Under the pieces are notes generated by a model. It saw nothing but the letters and a program-made list of their open reading frames with translations, was not told the DNA's origin and made no database searches. Source: Bradyrhizobium barranii subsp. apii (GTDB lineage Bacteria; Pseudomonadota; Alphaproteobacteria; Rhizobiales; Xanthobacteraceae). From it: 64,000 nucleotides of DNA. Numbering within the stretch: the first letter of the stretch is position 1; every line of letters starts with the position of its first letter. The stretch is from assembly GCF_011516635.5 (NCBI RefSeq), contig NZ_CP096255.1:4586501-4650500 (forward strand), written 5' to 3'. Shown in pieces: positions 56,388 to 64,000 of this stretch. A program made the position numbers and the translations under genes.

Positions 56388-57205
56388 CACGCCTTCACCT
56401 TGTTGGTCGGCCAGTTGTGGGTCTCGGCCGAAGCGTCGCGGCACCAGCGGTAGAAGGCGTCGTAGAGCGTCATGCCGGCTTCGAGCTGCTCGAGATCGTC
56501 GTCGTACATCCGCGACAGCCCGAGCGAGGCCGCGAGCAGGCCGGGGGCTTCCGGCGCGAGGTCGGGCCGCGCGGTGTCGGCGCCACGGACTAGCGTGGCA
56601 AGCCGCAGCAGCGGGGGCGTGGCAATCCCGAATTCCTCGATCATCACGTCGAAGGTGCAGAGCTCGCCGCGGTGGCTCCAGAACACGTTCTCGATGTCGA
56701 ACGGCGCCGCGTTGAAACGCTCGCCCACGGCGACCACTTCAGAGGGCGCGACGAACAGGAACACCGCGTTGGGATCGACGAAGCGGCGGATCAACCAGGG
56801 GCAGGCGATGCGGTCGACCTTCGGCCGGGCCCGCGTCACCCAGACGGTGCGTCCCTTGGCGTCGCGCGGCGGCAGTTTTGCAGCATCGACCAGCGGCAGC
56901 TTTGCGTTCTTCCAGCCCTCGAAACCGCCTTCCAGCGTCTCGGCCTGCACGCCGAGCTGGCGCAGCCAGGCGGCCGTGCCCTGTGCGAGCTTTTCGCCGC
57001 GGAGGCAGGCGACGATGGCGGAACGGCCGGAGAATTCGCCGCCCCAATCCGGAACGTTGTCGTGGCTGAGCTTGATCGAGCCGGGAATCAGTCGCCGGTC
57101 GGCGGCAAAATCCTCGTCCGTGCGCACGTCGATCAGGACAGGTGCGTTCGCCGTGCCAATCAGCCGTGCCAATTTGTCAGATGATATCGTTGTGTAGGAA
57201 GACAT
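56387..57205 (-). CDS. chrB: rhodanese-ChrB fusion protein (chromate resistance)
   Basis: 272 residues. Residues 1-100 are a rhodanese domain (LARLIGTANAPVLIDVRTDE) with the active-site loop AIVACLRGEKLAQGTAAWLR, whose Cys can carry persulfide sulfur. Residues 110-272 match the C-terminal ChrB domain: TVWVTRARPKVDRIACPWLI, RRFVDPNAVFLFV, HRGELCTFDVMIEEFGI. The DNA-binding N-terminal half of classical ChrB is absent and replaced by the rhodanese. It is likely a sulfur- or thiol-linked chromate detoxification protein rather than a repressor. It is the first gene of the pair with chrA. Confidence 0.92.
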   Translation of the reverse strand: MSSYTTISSDKLARLIGTANAPVLIDVRTDEDFAADRRLIPGSIKLSHDNVPDWGGEFSGRSAIVACLRGEKLAQGTAAWLRQLGVQAETLEGGFEGWKNAKLPLVDAAKLPPRDAKGRTVWVTRARPKVDRIACPWLIRRFVDPNAVFLFVAPSEVVAVGERFNAAPFDIENVFWSHRGELCTFDVMIEEFGIATPPLLRLATLVRGADTARPDLAPEAPGLLAASLGLSRMYDDDLEQLEAGMTLYDAFYRWCRDASAETHNWPTNKVKA

Positions 57206-57399
57206 GATGCGCCCTCGTAGAAACAAGCGGGACGCGATACTTGGGCTTGTCGCCTCGTGGGGAGATCGCTCAGTCCCCATGAGCGTCATTACAACGAAAC
57301 CGCCCCGGGCTGTCAATCGGCTCGTTGACTTGATTTTGCCCGGACATTCCGCAGGTCTATATTGCGGGTCAACGGACCGGACCTTTCGGAGACTTTTCG

Positions 57400-58362
57400 A
57401 TGCATTCCCATTCGATCGAACAATGGACCCATGACCACGCCTTCCTCGGCGAGAAGCACGACGAGAACGAGCGGCGCACCTGGCTCGTGGTCGTCCTGAC
57501 CCTGGTCATGATGGTCGGCGAGATCGTTGCCGGCTCGCTGTTCGGCTCGATGGCGCTTTTGGCCGACGGCTGGCACATGGGCACGCATGCGGCGGCGCTT
57601 GGCATTGCCGCTTTCGCCTACCGTTTCGCGCGCCGGCACTTGGGGAATGCGCATTTCACCTTCGGCACGGGCAAGTTCGGCGATCTCGCCGCCTTCTCCA
57701 GCGCGATCATCCTGGGCCTGATCGCGGTCGAGATCGCCTATGAGAGCGTGCTGCGGCTGTTCACGCCGGTGCCGATCGTCTATGGCGAGGCCATCGCGGT
57801 CGCCGCCCTCGGCCTCTGCGTCAACCTCGTTAGCGCGTGGCTGCTGCGCGACAGCCATGATCACCATCATCACGGCCATGACTACGGCCTTGGGCATGCG
57901 CATGATGATCACGACGATCACGGTCATCACCACCATCATCACGACAACAATCTTCGTGCGGCCTACGTCCACGTCATGGCCGATGCGGCGACCTCGGTGC
58001 TGGCGATCGCAGCGCTGGTGGTCGCGATGTATTCGGGATGGGTCTGGGCCGATCCGGCCGTCGGCCTGATCGGTAGCGCCGTGATCGCGAGCTGGGCGTT
58101 CGGCCTGGTCAAGTCATCAGGCGCGGTGCTGCTCGACGTGCGCGCCGACGAGAAGCTCGAACGCACCATCCGCGCGCGGATGGAAGTCGGCGAGGACCGC
58201 GTCACCGACCTGCATCTCTGGCAGGTCGGGCCCGGCCATTGCGCCGTGCTGGTCTCCGTGGTGTCGGACAAGCCGAAGCAGCCGGCCGTCTACAAGAAGC
58301 GGGTCGCTGGGCTGAAGGGCCTGAGCCACGTCACGGTCGAGGTCGAGACCTGCCCGCATTGA
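57400..58362 (+). CDS. dmeF: cation diffusion facilitator, DmeF-type Co/Ni exporter
   Basis: 320-residue CDF antiporter. The N-terminus MHSHSIEQWTHDHAFLGEKH is characteristic of DmeF. Transmembrane motifs ALLADGWHMGTHAAAL and VHVMADAATSVLAI carry the metal-site Asp and His residues. A His-rich loop (DHHHHGHDYGLGHAHDDHDD, GHHHHHHD) lies between them. The C-terminal cytoplasmic domain includes VTDLHLWQVGPGHCAVLVS. No dmeR-type regulator gene is adjacent, unlike in several rhizobia. It is divergent from the chromate resistance pair, forming a small metal-resistance locus. Confidence 0.94.
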   Translation: MHSHSIEQWTHDHAFLGEKHDENERRTWLVVVLTLVMMVGEIVAGSLFGSMALLADGWHMGTHAAALGIAAFAYRFARRHLGNAHFTFGTGKFGDLAAFSSAIILGLIAVEIAYESVLRLFTPVPIVYGEAIAVAALGLCVNLVSAWLLRDSHDHHHHGHDYGLGHAHDDHDDHGHHHHHHDNNLRAAYVHVMADAATSVLAIAALVVAMYSGWVWADPAVGLIGSAVIASWAFGLVKSSGAVLLDVRADEKLERTIRARMEVGEDRVTDLHLWQVGPGHCAVLVSVVSDKPKQPAVYKKRVAGLKGLSHVTVEVETCPH

Positions 58363-58448
58363 TGTGATCTGCCGAAACGGAATTCGGCGGCGCGGCCGGG
58401 GTTGATCCTCGGTCGCAGCCATACACGGCTCTGCAAGAGGGACCAAGG

Positions 58449-59282
58449 ATGATGCCCAGGATCAAGTTTGCTCTCGCCGTCGCCGCGCTGGCTCTGTCCG
58501 GCCACGCGGCCGTTGCGCAGTCCGAGAAATCGGGCGTCGAAAAGCTCTACGTCCTCAATTGCGGGGAGGGCACCGCGGGCGATATCTCGCGCTGGACGCC
58601 CGGCCTGAACGAGGGCAAGGCGATGGATTTCGTCGACAGCTGCTATCTCATCAAGCACAGCAGCAAGGGCTGGTTCCTGTGGGACACCGGCATCGCCGAT
58701 GCCGTCGCCGCCATGCCGAATGGCCTTGTCCCCGCCGATCCCAAGGCCGTCACCTGGCGCCGGCCGAAGACGTTGGCCGCCCAGCTCGAACAGCTCGGCC
58801 TTAAGCCGGATGACGTCAAGGCGATGGCGGTGTCGCACACGCACCCTGATCACACCGGCAATGTCGAGCTGTTCCCGCAGGCCACGCTCTACGTGCAGAA
58901 GGCCGAATATGACTGGCCCGGCGCCAACAACGAACCGCGCTTCAAGCCCGCGCATCCGGTCGAGTTGCTCGCGGGTGACAAGGACGTATTCGGCGACGGC
59001 AGCGTGACCATCCTGTCGACGCCCGGCCACACGCCGGGACACCAGTCTTTGCTGGTGAAACTGCCGAAAACCGGCGCGGTGGTGCTGTCGGGCGACGCCG
59101 TCCACTTCAAGGACAATTGGGACAACCGCCGCGTCCCCAGCATGAACGCCAACAAGGACCAGAGCGCGGCGTCAATGCAGAAGATCGCCGACACGCTCGG
59201 TAAGGAGAAGGCGCAGCTCTGGATCAACCACGACAAGGCCCAGCGCGACAGCCAGAAGATGGCACCTGAGTTTTACGACTAA
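58449..59282 (+). CDS. exported metallo-beta-lactamase-fold hydrolase (lactonase-like)
   Basis: 277 residues. The signal peptide RIKFALAVAALALSGHAAVA is cleaved before QSEKS, so it is periplasmic. The dinuclear zinc site is shown by VSHTHPDHTGNVELF (HxHxDH), STPGHTPGHQSLL, and SGDAVHFKDNW. The overall pattern resembles N-acyl homoserine lactonases of the AttM/AiiA group, but substrate specificity cannot be deduced and other ester or lactone hydrolases share it. It stands between dmeF and a transporter gene. Confidence 0.9.
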   Translation: MMPRIKFALAVAALALSGHAAVAQSEKSGVEKLYVLNCGEGTAGDISRWTPGLNEGKAMDFVDSCYLIKHSSKGWFLWDTGIADAVAAMPNGLVPADPKAVTWRRPKTLAAQLEQLGLKPDDVKAMAVSHTHPDHTGNVELFPQATLYVQKAEYDWPGANNEPRFKPAHPVELLAGDKDVFGDGSVTILSTPGHTPGHQSLLVKLPKTGAVVLSGDAVHFKDNWDNRRVPSMNANKDQSAASMQKIADTLGKEKAQLWINHDKAQRDSQKMAPEFYD

Positions 59283-59363
59283 CGTTTGCGCCGAGGCTGC
59301 TGCCATGACGCTGGCAGCAGCAGCGTGTTACGGCCCCAGAGAGCTCCGCGACAGGAGATGATC

Positions 59364-60223
59364 GTGGGAGAGTGGGCCGGGGTTGCGATCGCGCTGGCGT
59401 CGAGCAGCCTCGGCGGCACCGCCGCGGCGATCACCCGCTATCTCGTCGGCGGCGCGGATCCGGTTCTGCTGGCGATCCTGCGCTGGGGGATCGGCTTTCT
59501 CTGCCTCCTGCCGTGTGCGCTCCTGCTTCGCGTGCGCTGGCCGCAGCGGCCCGACTGGCCGGCGGTGGCGCTGCTCGGCATCTGCTTCTTCGGCCTGTTC
59601 ATCATCCTCTACAATATCGCGGTGTCCTACACGACCGCCGCGCGCGCCAGTCTCGCGCTGGCGACGCTGCCGCTCCACACCATGGTGGTCGGTGCGATCC
59701 TCGGCGTCGAGCGGCTGACGGCGCGCAAGATGATTGGCGTTGGCATCGCCGTGCTCGGCGTGGCGGCGGCGCTGGGCCCGCCGGGCGCCTGGCGCGGCGA
59801 GTTGATCATGACCTGCGCCGTGTTCTGCATGGCGTTCTACAACGTGCTGTCGCGCCCGCTGATGCAGCGCTCCAGCGCATTGGGTTTTCTCACCGTCGGC
59901 ATGGGCGCGGGCGCAGCCGTGCTGGTGCTGGCGGGGTTCGTGAAGGGCAGATTTGCGGCGCTCGATCATTTCACGACGGCGCAGTGGATCGCCGGCATCT
60001 ATCTCGGCATCGGCGGCGGCGCGCTCGCCTTCATCCTCTGGGTGATGGCGCTGGCGCGGCGACGCCGACCCGCGTTGCCAATACCATGACGGTCAATCCG
60101 ATTGCTGCGACCTTGCTTGCGGCGCTGCTCATGGGCGAGCCGATCACGGCAAACCTTCTGATCGGGCTGGTTGCTGTGTTCGCCGGCATCTGGATCGCGA
60201 CCAGCCAGGCGAAGCCGGCCTAG
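59364..60223 (+). pseudogene. DMT-superfamily (EamA) transporter gene with one-base frameshift
   Basis: About ten predicted helices of the EamA drug/metabolite transporter family: first half VAIALASSSLGGTAAAITRY, second half YLGIGGGALAFILWVMALAR. At 60058-60060 the frame breaks; adding one G to GCGCGGCGACG restores ARATPTRVANTMTVNPIAAT, the expected family continuation, and the last two helices ending TSQAKPA. The restored protein is 286 residues. The start is taken as GTG six bases after GGAG; an ATG abutting GGAG is less likely. It is either inactive by a one-base deletion or a sequence error. Confidence 0.85.
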
Positions 60224-60411
60224 CTGCGCGGTGCCGTGACCGGGGGCGGGCTGGCGTCTGGTGTCTTCTTCGGCTTAAGCGTGCCGGCGTAGAACGAGAG
60301 CAGCCAGACCAGGATGATGGCGAGGAGATAGACGCCCCAGGCTTGCGGCGGCGTGGTTGCCCAGCGCAGCAGGCCTTTGAAGGTGCGGGGCGGGCTGTTG
60401 TCTTCGCTCAT
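60220..60411 (-). CDS. small single-pass membrane protein
   Basis: 63 residues: a hydrophilic N-terminus MSEDNSPPRTFKGLLRWATT, one helix AWGVYLLAIILVWLLSFYAG, and a Pro/Lys-rich tail (KPKKTPDASPPPVTAPRS). It is convergent with the DMT gene (four-base overlap) and follows the MFS gene by 31 bp on the same strand. Function unknown; possibly a small accessory membrane protein. Confidence 0.65.
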   Translation of the reverse strand: MSEDNSPPRTFKGLLRWATTPPQAWGVYLLAIILVWLLSFYAGTLKPKKTPDASPPPVTAPRS

Positions 60412-60442
60412 GGCCCGCTTGTGCGCGAAAGCCTTGGCCCGG

Positions 60443-61600
60443 TCAATCCGGCCGCCGCTCGGCGCGGATCAGGAACAGCGCCGCCAGCGCCGAGAGGCTG
60501 AGTGCGGAGGAGACCATCAGCACCTTGGCGCCCATGACGTCGATGAGCAGGCCGAAGGCCAGCGGCGCCACGGCCTGCGCCATCCGTGCCGGCGCGCCGA
60601 TGATGCCGAGGCGGTAGCCGAAATCTTTCGGGCCGAAGATTGACAGCGGCAGCGTGCCGCGCGCGATCGTGAGAATGCCGTTGCCCGAGCCGTGGAGCAG
60701 CGCAAACGCGGTTGCGGCGGGCGCGCCGAAGATGGCGACGACGGCGGCGCCGAGCGGGTGGGTGACGCAGGCAAGGCGCGTCGACCACAGCGGATGGAAG
60801 CGGCTCAGGAAGCCCGCTTCGAGAATGCGCGCGGCCACCTGTGCCGGGCCGATCAGCGCGCCGGCCGCGATGGCCTCGACATGCGTCGCACCTGTGGCCT
60901 CCAGCAGGCGCGGGAAATGGACGGCCATTGCGCCGGTGACGGTCCAGACCGCCGCGAACACGAAGGCGAGCAGTACCATGGTGCGGTCGAGCGGCAGATG
61001 CGGCTTCTCGGCCGTCGCCGCGGCCTGCCTGGCGCCCTTGATGGCCGGCAGCATGAAGAAGTTCAGGGGCAGGCCGATCAGGAGATTGGCGGCCGCCCAG
61101 GCAAAACAGGTCTCGCGCCAGCCGATATGGGACAGGCCCCAGGCGGTGAGGGGCCAGCCGACGGTGGAGGCGAAGCCTGCCATCAGCGTGATGCCGGTGA
61201 TTGGCCTGCGCGCCTCGGTGCCGTAGATGCGGCTCAGCGCGGCGAAGGCGGCGTCATAGAGCCCCATCGCCATGCCGATGCCGAGCACGAGCCAGGCGAA
61301 CGCCATCACCGCCAATGAGTGCGAGAGGCCGAGCAGGACGAGACCCGCGGCCATCGTCAGGTTCGAGACCGACAGCACCTGCCGGCCCCCGAACAGATCG
61401 ATCTGCCGCCCGATGCGCGGGCCGAGCATCGCCGAGATCACCAGTGAGGCCGAGAACGCGCCAAAGATCCAGTTGGAGGAGACGCCGAGGTCGCGCGCCA
61501 TGGGATCGGCGAGAAGCGCCGGCAGATAGTAGCTGGAAGCCCAGGCCAGGGTCTGCGTGGTGCCGAGCGCCAGGATGATCGGAAGCTGGCGCTGGCTCAT
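60443..61600 (-). CDS. MFS transporter
   Basis: 385-residue major facilitator with 12 hydrophobic helices. The start MSQRQLPIILALGTTQTLAW is preferred; the upstream extension is hydrophilic and lacks similarity. The loop after helix 2 reads GPRIGRQIDLFGGRQVLS, a form of the MFS GxxxDRxGRR motif. The substrate is unknown. It is divergent from the nucleotide cyclase gene. Confidence 0.9.
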   Translation of the reverse strand: MSQRQLPIILALGTTQTLAWASSYYLPALLADPMARDLGVSSNWIFGAFSASLVISAMLGPRIGRQIDLFGGRQVLSVSNLTMAAGLVLLGLSHSLAVMAFAWLVLGIGMAMGLYDAAFAALSRIYGTEARRPITGITLMAGFASTVGWPLTAWGLSHIGWRETCFAWAAANLLIGLPLNFFMLPAIKGARQAAATAEKPHLPLDRTMVLLAFVFAAVWTVTGAMAVHFPRLLEATGATHVEAIAAGALIGPAQVAARILEAGFLSRFHPLWSTRLACVTHPLGAAVVAIFGAPAATAFALLHGSGNGILTIARGTLPLSIFGPKDFGYRLGIIGAPARMAQAVAPLAFGLLIDVMGAKVLMVSSALSLSALAALFLIRAERRPD

Positions 61601-61775
61601 CTCGGTGCGATTCTGGTCTCGGTTTGCGGCGGTGCCATCGGCTGCATTTGCGGCCCGTGGCGAGAGCGCGTCAACAGCGTCCGCGGCATATTCGATCTGC
61701 TGCGGACGGGAGCCTTGGTTGCGCACGGTTCGCGCGTGGCCTTTCGCTCGTCACGAATGCACGCCATAATGGCGC

Positions 61776-63035
61776 ATGCAATGGACCTCGCGCCTCGCGC
61801 TGATGAACTGGCTGACGGGCCAAGGGCTGACGGGCCTGCCCGAAAACGAGCTGCTCCGCGGCTTCTGCGAGCGCTGCCGCGCCGAAGGGCTGGAACTCTC
61901 GCGCGGGCTCGTCGTGATCGACACGCTGCATCCGATCTATGAGGGCCGCGGCTTCCGGTGGAGCGACCGGCAGAGCAACGAGAGCGATGTGTTCGAATAT
62001 GGTTCGACCGCCGAAGGCGATGCCGCCAAGAGCTGGCGCCGCTCGGTGTTCTTCCACATGCTCGAGCACGGCGAGGACGAGAGGGTGATCGACCTTGCCG
62101 ACGCGCCGTCGATGGATTTCTCACAGATCGGCGAGCTCGCGGAAAAAGGCCACAAGCACTATCTCGCCTTCGTGCATCGCTTCGGCGAGAACGGCGCGCT
62201 CGGCCTGATGGATTGCCTCTATTCCTGCTGGACCACGCGCCGCGACAGCGGCTTCTCCGAACCCGAGCTCGAAGCTCTGCGCGATCTCGTGCCGGTGCTG
62301 GGGCTCGCGATCAAGTCGGCGCAGCAGGTCGACATCGCGCGAACCCTCGGCCGCGTCTATCTCGGCCGCGATGCCTCCGCTCAGGTGCTGGGCGGGCGCA
62401 TCACACGCGGCGTCACCGAGCGCATCAATGCCGTGCTGTGGTATTCGGATTTGCGCGGCTCGACCGGGATCAGCGAGAGCATCGGCCCCGACGAGATCAT
62501 CCCGTTCCTCAACGACTATGCCCAGGCCGTGATCGACACGATCCACGATGCCGGCGGCGACGTCCTGAAGCTGATCGGCGATGGCGTGCTCGCGATGTTC
62601 TGGGGGGAAGACATGTCGGACGCGCGGCGCGCTGCGCTACGCGCCGAGCATCTGTTCCGCAAGAACGTCGCTGCGCTGAACAAGCGGCGGGAGGCCGATG
62701 GCCGTCCCACGACGTCGGCCTATATCGGCCTGCATGTCGGCGAGGTCTTTTACGGCAATATCGGCAGCGCGGACCGGCTCGACTTCACCGTCGTCGGCCC
62801 CACCGTCAACGAGGTTAGTCGCATCGCCTCGATGAGCCGCTCGGTCGACCGCGAGCTGCTGGCCTCGGCCGAGTTCTACAAGGGCCTGGACGCCACCGGC
62901 CGTCGCTACCTCGTCTCCACCGGGCGCTACGCGCTGCGCGGCATCGGCCGCGCGCAGGACCTCTACACGCTCGATCCTGAGGTCGATACGAGCGAGCCGG
63001 TGACCGGGAGCTACGAGCGATATCTGGCGAATTAG
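61776..63035 (+). CDS. class III adenylate/guanylate cyclase
   Basis: 419 residues. The C-terminal cyclase homology domain has the first metal Asp in VLWYSDLRGSTGISE, Lys and second Asp in GGDVLKLIGDGVLAMF, Asp in RLDFTVVGPTVNEVSRI and the transition-state Asn/Arg in the same segment, so all catalytic positions are present. The N-terminal ~190 residues (from MNWLTGQGLTGLPENELLRG) resemble a sensory domain seen in many Bradyrhizobium cyclases, without membrane helices. It makes cAMP (Lys/Asp specificity pair) in response to an unknown signal. The stop overlaps the convergent gene by four bases. Confidence 0.93.
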   Translation: MQWTSRLALMNWLTGQGLTGLPENELLRGFCERCRAEGLELSRGLVVIDTLHPIYEGRGFRWSDRQSNESDVFEYGSTAEGDAAKSWRRSVFFHMLEHGEDERVIDLADAPSMDFSQIGELAEKGHKHYLAFVHRFGENGALGLMDCLYSCWTTRRDSGFSEPELEALRDLVPVLGLAIKSAQQVDIARTLGRVYLGRDASAQVLGGRITRGVTERINAVLWYSDLRGSTGISESIGPDEIIPFLNDYAQAVIDTIHDAGGDVLKLIGDGVLAMFWGEDMSDARRAALRAEHLFRKNVAALNKRREADGRPTTSAYIGLHVGEVFYGNIGSADRLDFTVVGPTVNEVSRIASMSRSVDRELLASAEFYKGLDATGRRYLVSTGRYALRGIGRAQDLYTLDPEVDTSEPVTGSYERYLAN

Positions 63036-63595
63036 CGGCGGATCGCAGGGGCCGAGACATTGGGCGTTTTCGTTCGATCCTTGGCGGGCCATTGTTCGGA
63101 AAGCGGCGGCATCGAAGTCTCCTTGCCGGTCATGCGCTCAATGGCGACGGCGTAGACGGTGATGATGTCGAGCCGCGGGAAGAACCCCTTCGGTCGCGTC
63201 GTATCCGGCTTGCCGTATTTGGCCATCAACGTTTCGCAGAACCGCTGCTTGATGCCCGTGTCGCCCACGACCCTGATGCGGCCGAACAGGCATATGCTTC
63301 GATAGGCGAGACCGGAATCGCATTCGAACCGGCCATAGTCGAAGACACCTTCGTGCTCATCGATCTCGATGCAGACGCGGGGATCTCGCTCGATGTTTGC
63401 GCGCAGATGTCCCCGGGCGGCTGTCGTGTGCAGATACACCTCACCGTCGAGCCAGAGATAGAGGAGCGGGATACAGTAGGGAAAGCCGTCCTCGCTGACT
63501 GTCGCAAGATGGCCAGCATATCCGCGTGCCAGCATCTCCAGGATCCGCTCCTGCGACATGGCGCGGTCCTCGCGACGGATTTGCGGTGAACTCAT
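63032..63595 (-). CDS. pyridoxamine 5'-phosphate oxidase-related flavin protein
   Basis: 187-residue split-barrel flavin-binding protein. Motifs: LARGYAGHLATVSEDGFPYC and PLLYLWLDGEVYLHTTAARG, then HLRANIERDPRVCIEIDEHE, typical of the PNPOx-like/NimA-related group (FMN or F420 binding). An internal ATG (MSQERIL) is an alternative start. It is divergent from a MocR-type regulator whose family commonly controls vitamin B6-linked genes, so a role in B6 or flavin metabolism is plausible but unproven. Confidence 0.88.
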   Translation of the reverse strand: MSSPQIRREDRAMSQERILEMLARGYAGHLATVSEDGFPYCIPLLYLWLDGEVYLHTTAARGHLRANIERDPRVCIEIDEHEGVFDYGRFECDSGLAYRSICLFGRIRVVGDTGIKQRFCETLMAKYGKPDTTRPKGFFPRLDIITVYAVAIERMTGKETSMPPLSEQWPAKDRTKTPNVSAPAIRR

Positions 63596-63652
63596 GGTGC
63601 AAGACGCTCCGCGCCGCCATCCGAATGAGCGGACATTTCAGGTTTCCTTGTT

Positions 63653-63698
63653 ATCCGAAACAGGATAGAAAAATAGTGGTCTTGAGCAAAGGTCCACT
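63653..63698. promoter_or_regulatory. two small dyads between divergent oxidase and MocR genes
   Basis: TATCCGAAACAGGATA (near 63653-63670) is a perfect 5-bp dyad, and AGTGGTCT/GGTCCACT (63675-63698) an imperfect one. They lie in the middle of the 160-bp divergent promoter and are candidate MocR binding sites. Confidence 0.35.
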
Positions 63699-63755
63699 TG
63701 GCCCTATTGCAGCATACCACTTCCCGACGTGCGCTCACCTGTCGGACGAGGACCC

Positions 63756-64000
63756 GTGAAGAGCAGGCAGAGCTGGGCAGAACTCTATTCCTTCAGCGTC
63801 GACCGCACGGCGGAGGCGCCGGTATTCCGCCAAATCTACCTCGAGCTACGATCGGCAATTCTGTCCGGAGCGCTTCGTCCGGCGGCCAAGTTGCCCTCGA
63901 CGCGCGACCTTGCGGCGCAGCTCGGCGTCTCGCGTACCGCAGTTGTTTCGGCTTTCGAGCAGCTGCTGGCCGAAGGTTATGCCTTCGGCAGGAAGGGGGC
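63756..64000 (+). CDS. MocR-type GntR regulator (partial, C-terminus beyond window)
   Basis: The first 81 residues are visible, starting at GTG after GAGGA. The N-terminal GntR winged helix is clear: APVFRQIYLELRSAILSGAL, PAAKLPSTRDLAAQLGVSRT and AVVSAFEQLLAEGYAFGR. A short leading segment (SRQSWAELYSFSVDRT) before the helix-turn-helix is typical of MocR proteins, which carry a C-terminal aminotransferase-like domain; that part lies outside the window. It is divergent from the flavin-oxidase-like gene and is its probable regulator. Confidence 0.8.
   Translation, partial: MKSRQSWAELYSFSVDRTAEAPVFRQIYLELRSAILSGALRPAAKLPSTRDLAAQLGVSRTAVVSAFEQLLAEGYAFGRKG

Noticed and set aside
1..64000. CRISPR array or prophage
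   Set aside because: The repeats present are dispersed palindromes at scattered intergenic sites, without regular spacers, cas genes or phage structural genes.

Overview
The window looks like chromosomal DNA of a Bradyrhizobium-type alphaproteobacterium. This is inferred from the high GC content, the gene families and their order (gatCAB, lepB-rnc-era, pyrBC-plsY), an Omp2b-like porin, and many dispersed palindromic repeats of a kind common in that genus. No database could be searched, so the genus is an inference.

Left part (1-15.2 kb): topA, dprA, plsY, pyrC and pyrB lie on the minus strand in what appears to be one ancestral housekeeping order, opened up by accessory DNA. Between topA and dprA sit two HxlR-regulator/oxidoreductase pairs (HxlR-SDR and azoR-HxlR) and a frameshifted small membrane gene. 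Between dprA and plsY is an insertion-rich block: a solute-binding-protein gene split by an IS5-family element, a 139-bp imperfect direct repeat of the dprA 5' end, then DoxX, amidase and patatin genes.

Middle (15.4-29.3 kb): envelope and metabolic genes (VanX-like dipeptidase, CPBP protease, AEC transporter, ruvX, a cyclase-family enzyme, a LysR regulator, two tandem nitronate monooxygenases), then the tRNA-dependent amidotransferase operon gatC-orf-gatA-orf-gatB with two small embedded reading frames. It is followed by a poorly coding, structured stretch that ends in a tiny lysine-rich histone-like gene, a Sel1-like gene and tRNA-Ser(GCU).

Right-centre (29.9-49.6 kb): a dense housekeeping region with the major porin, slt, dapA, mscL, smpB, a peroxiredoxin, family-5 uracil-DNA glycosylase, a NYN-domain protein, rpoZ, rsh, pdxJ, acpS, lepB, rnc, era, recO and parC. 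Many stop/start overlaps (ATGA) point to translational coupling.

Right (49.7-64 kb): a complete IS630-family element sitting inside a palindromic repeat, then transport, oxidoreductase and envelope genes, a chromate resistance pair (rhodanese-ChrB fusion and ChrA) divergent from a DmeF-type metal exporter, an exported metallo-beta-lactamase-fold hydrolase, a frameshifted DMT transporter, an MFS transporter, a class III nucleotide cyclase, and a flavin-type oxidase gene divergent from a MocR regulator cut by the window end.

The most distinctive points are the dprA 5'-end duplication, the exactly restorable IS5-family insertion, the structured RNA candidate next to the 32-residue lysine-rich protein, the HxlR palindrome, the repeats whose termini resemble those of the IS630 element, a dihydroorotase lacking its first metal ligands, and two genes each broken by one missing base. 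I see no CRISPR array, prophage, secretion system or clear defence system.
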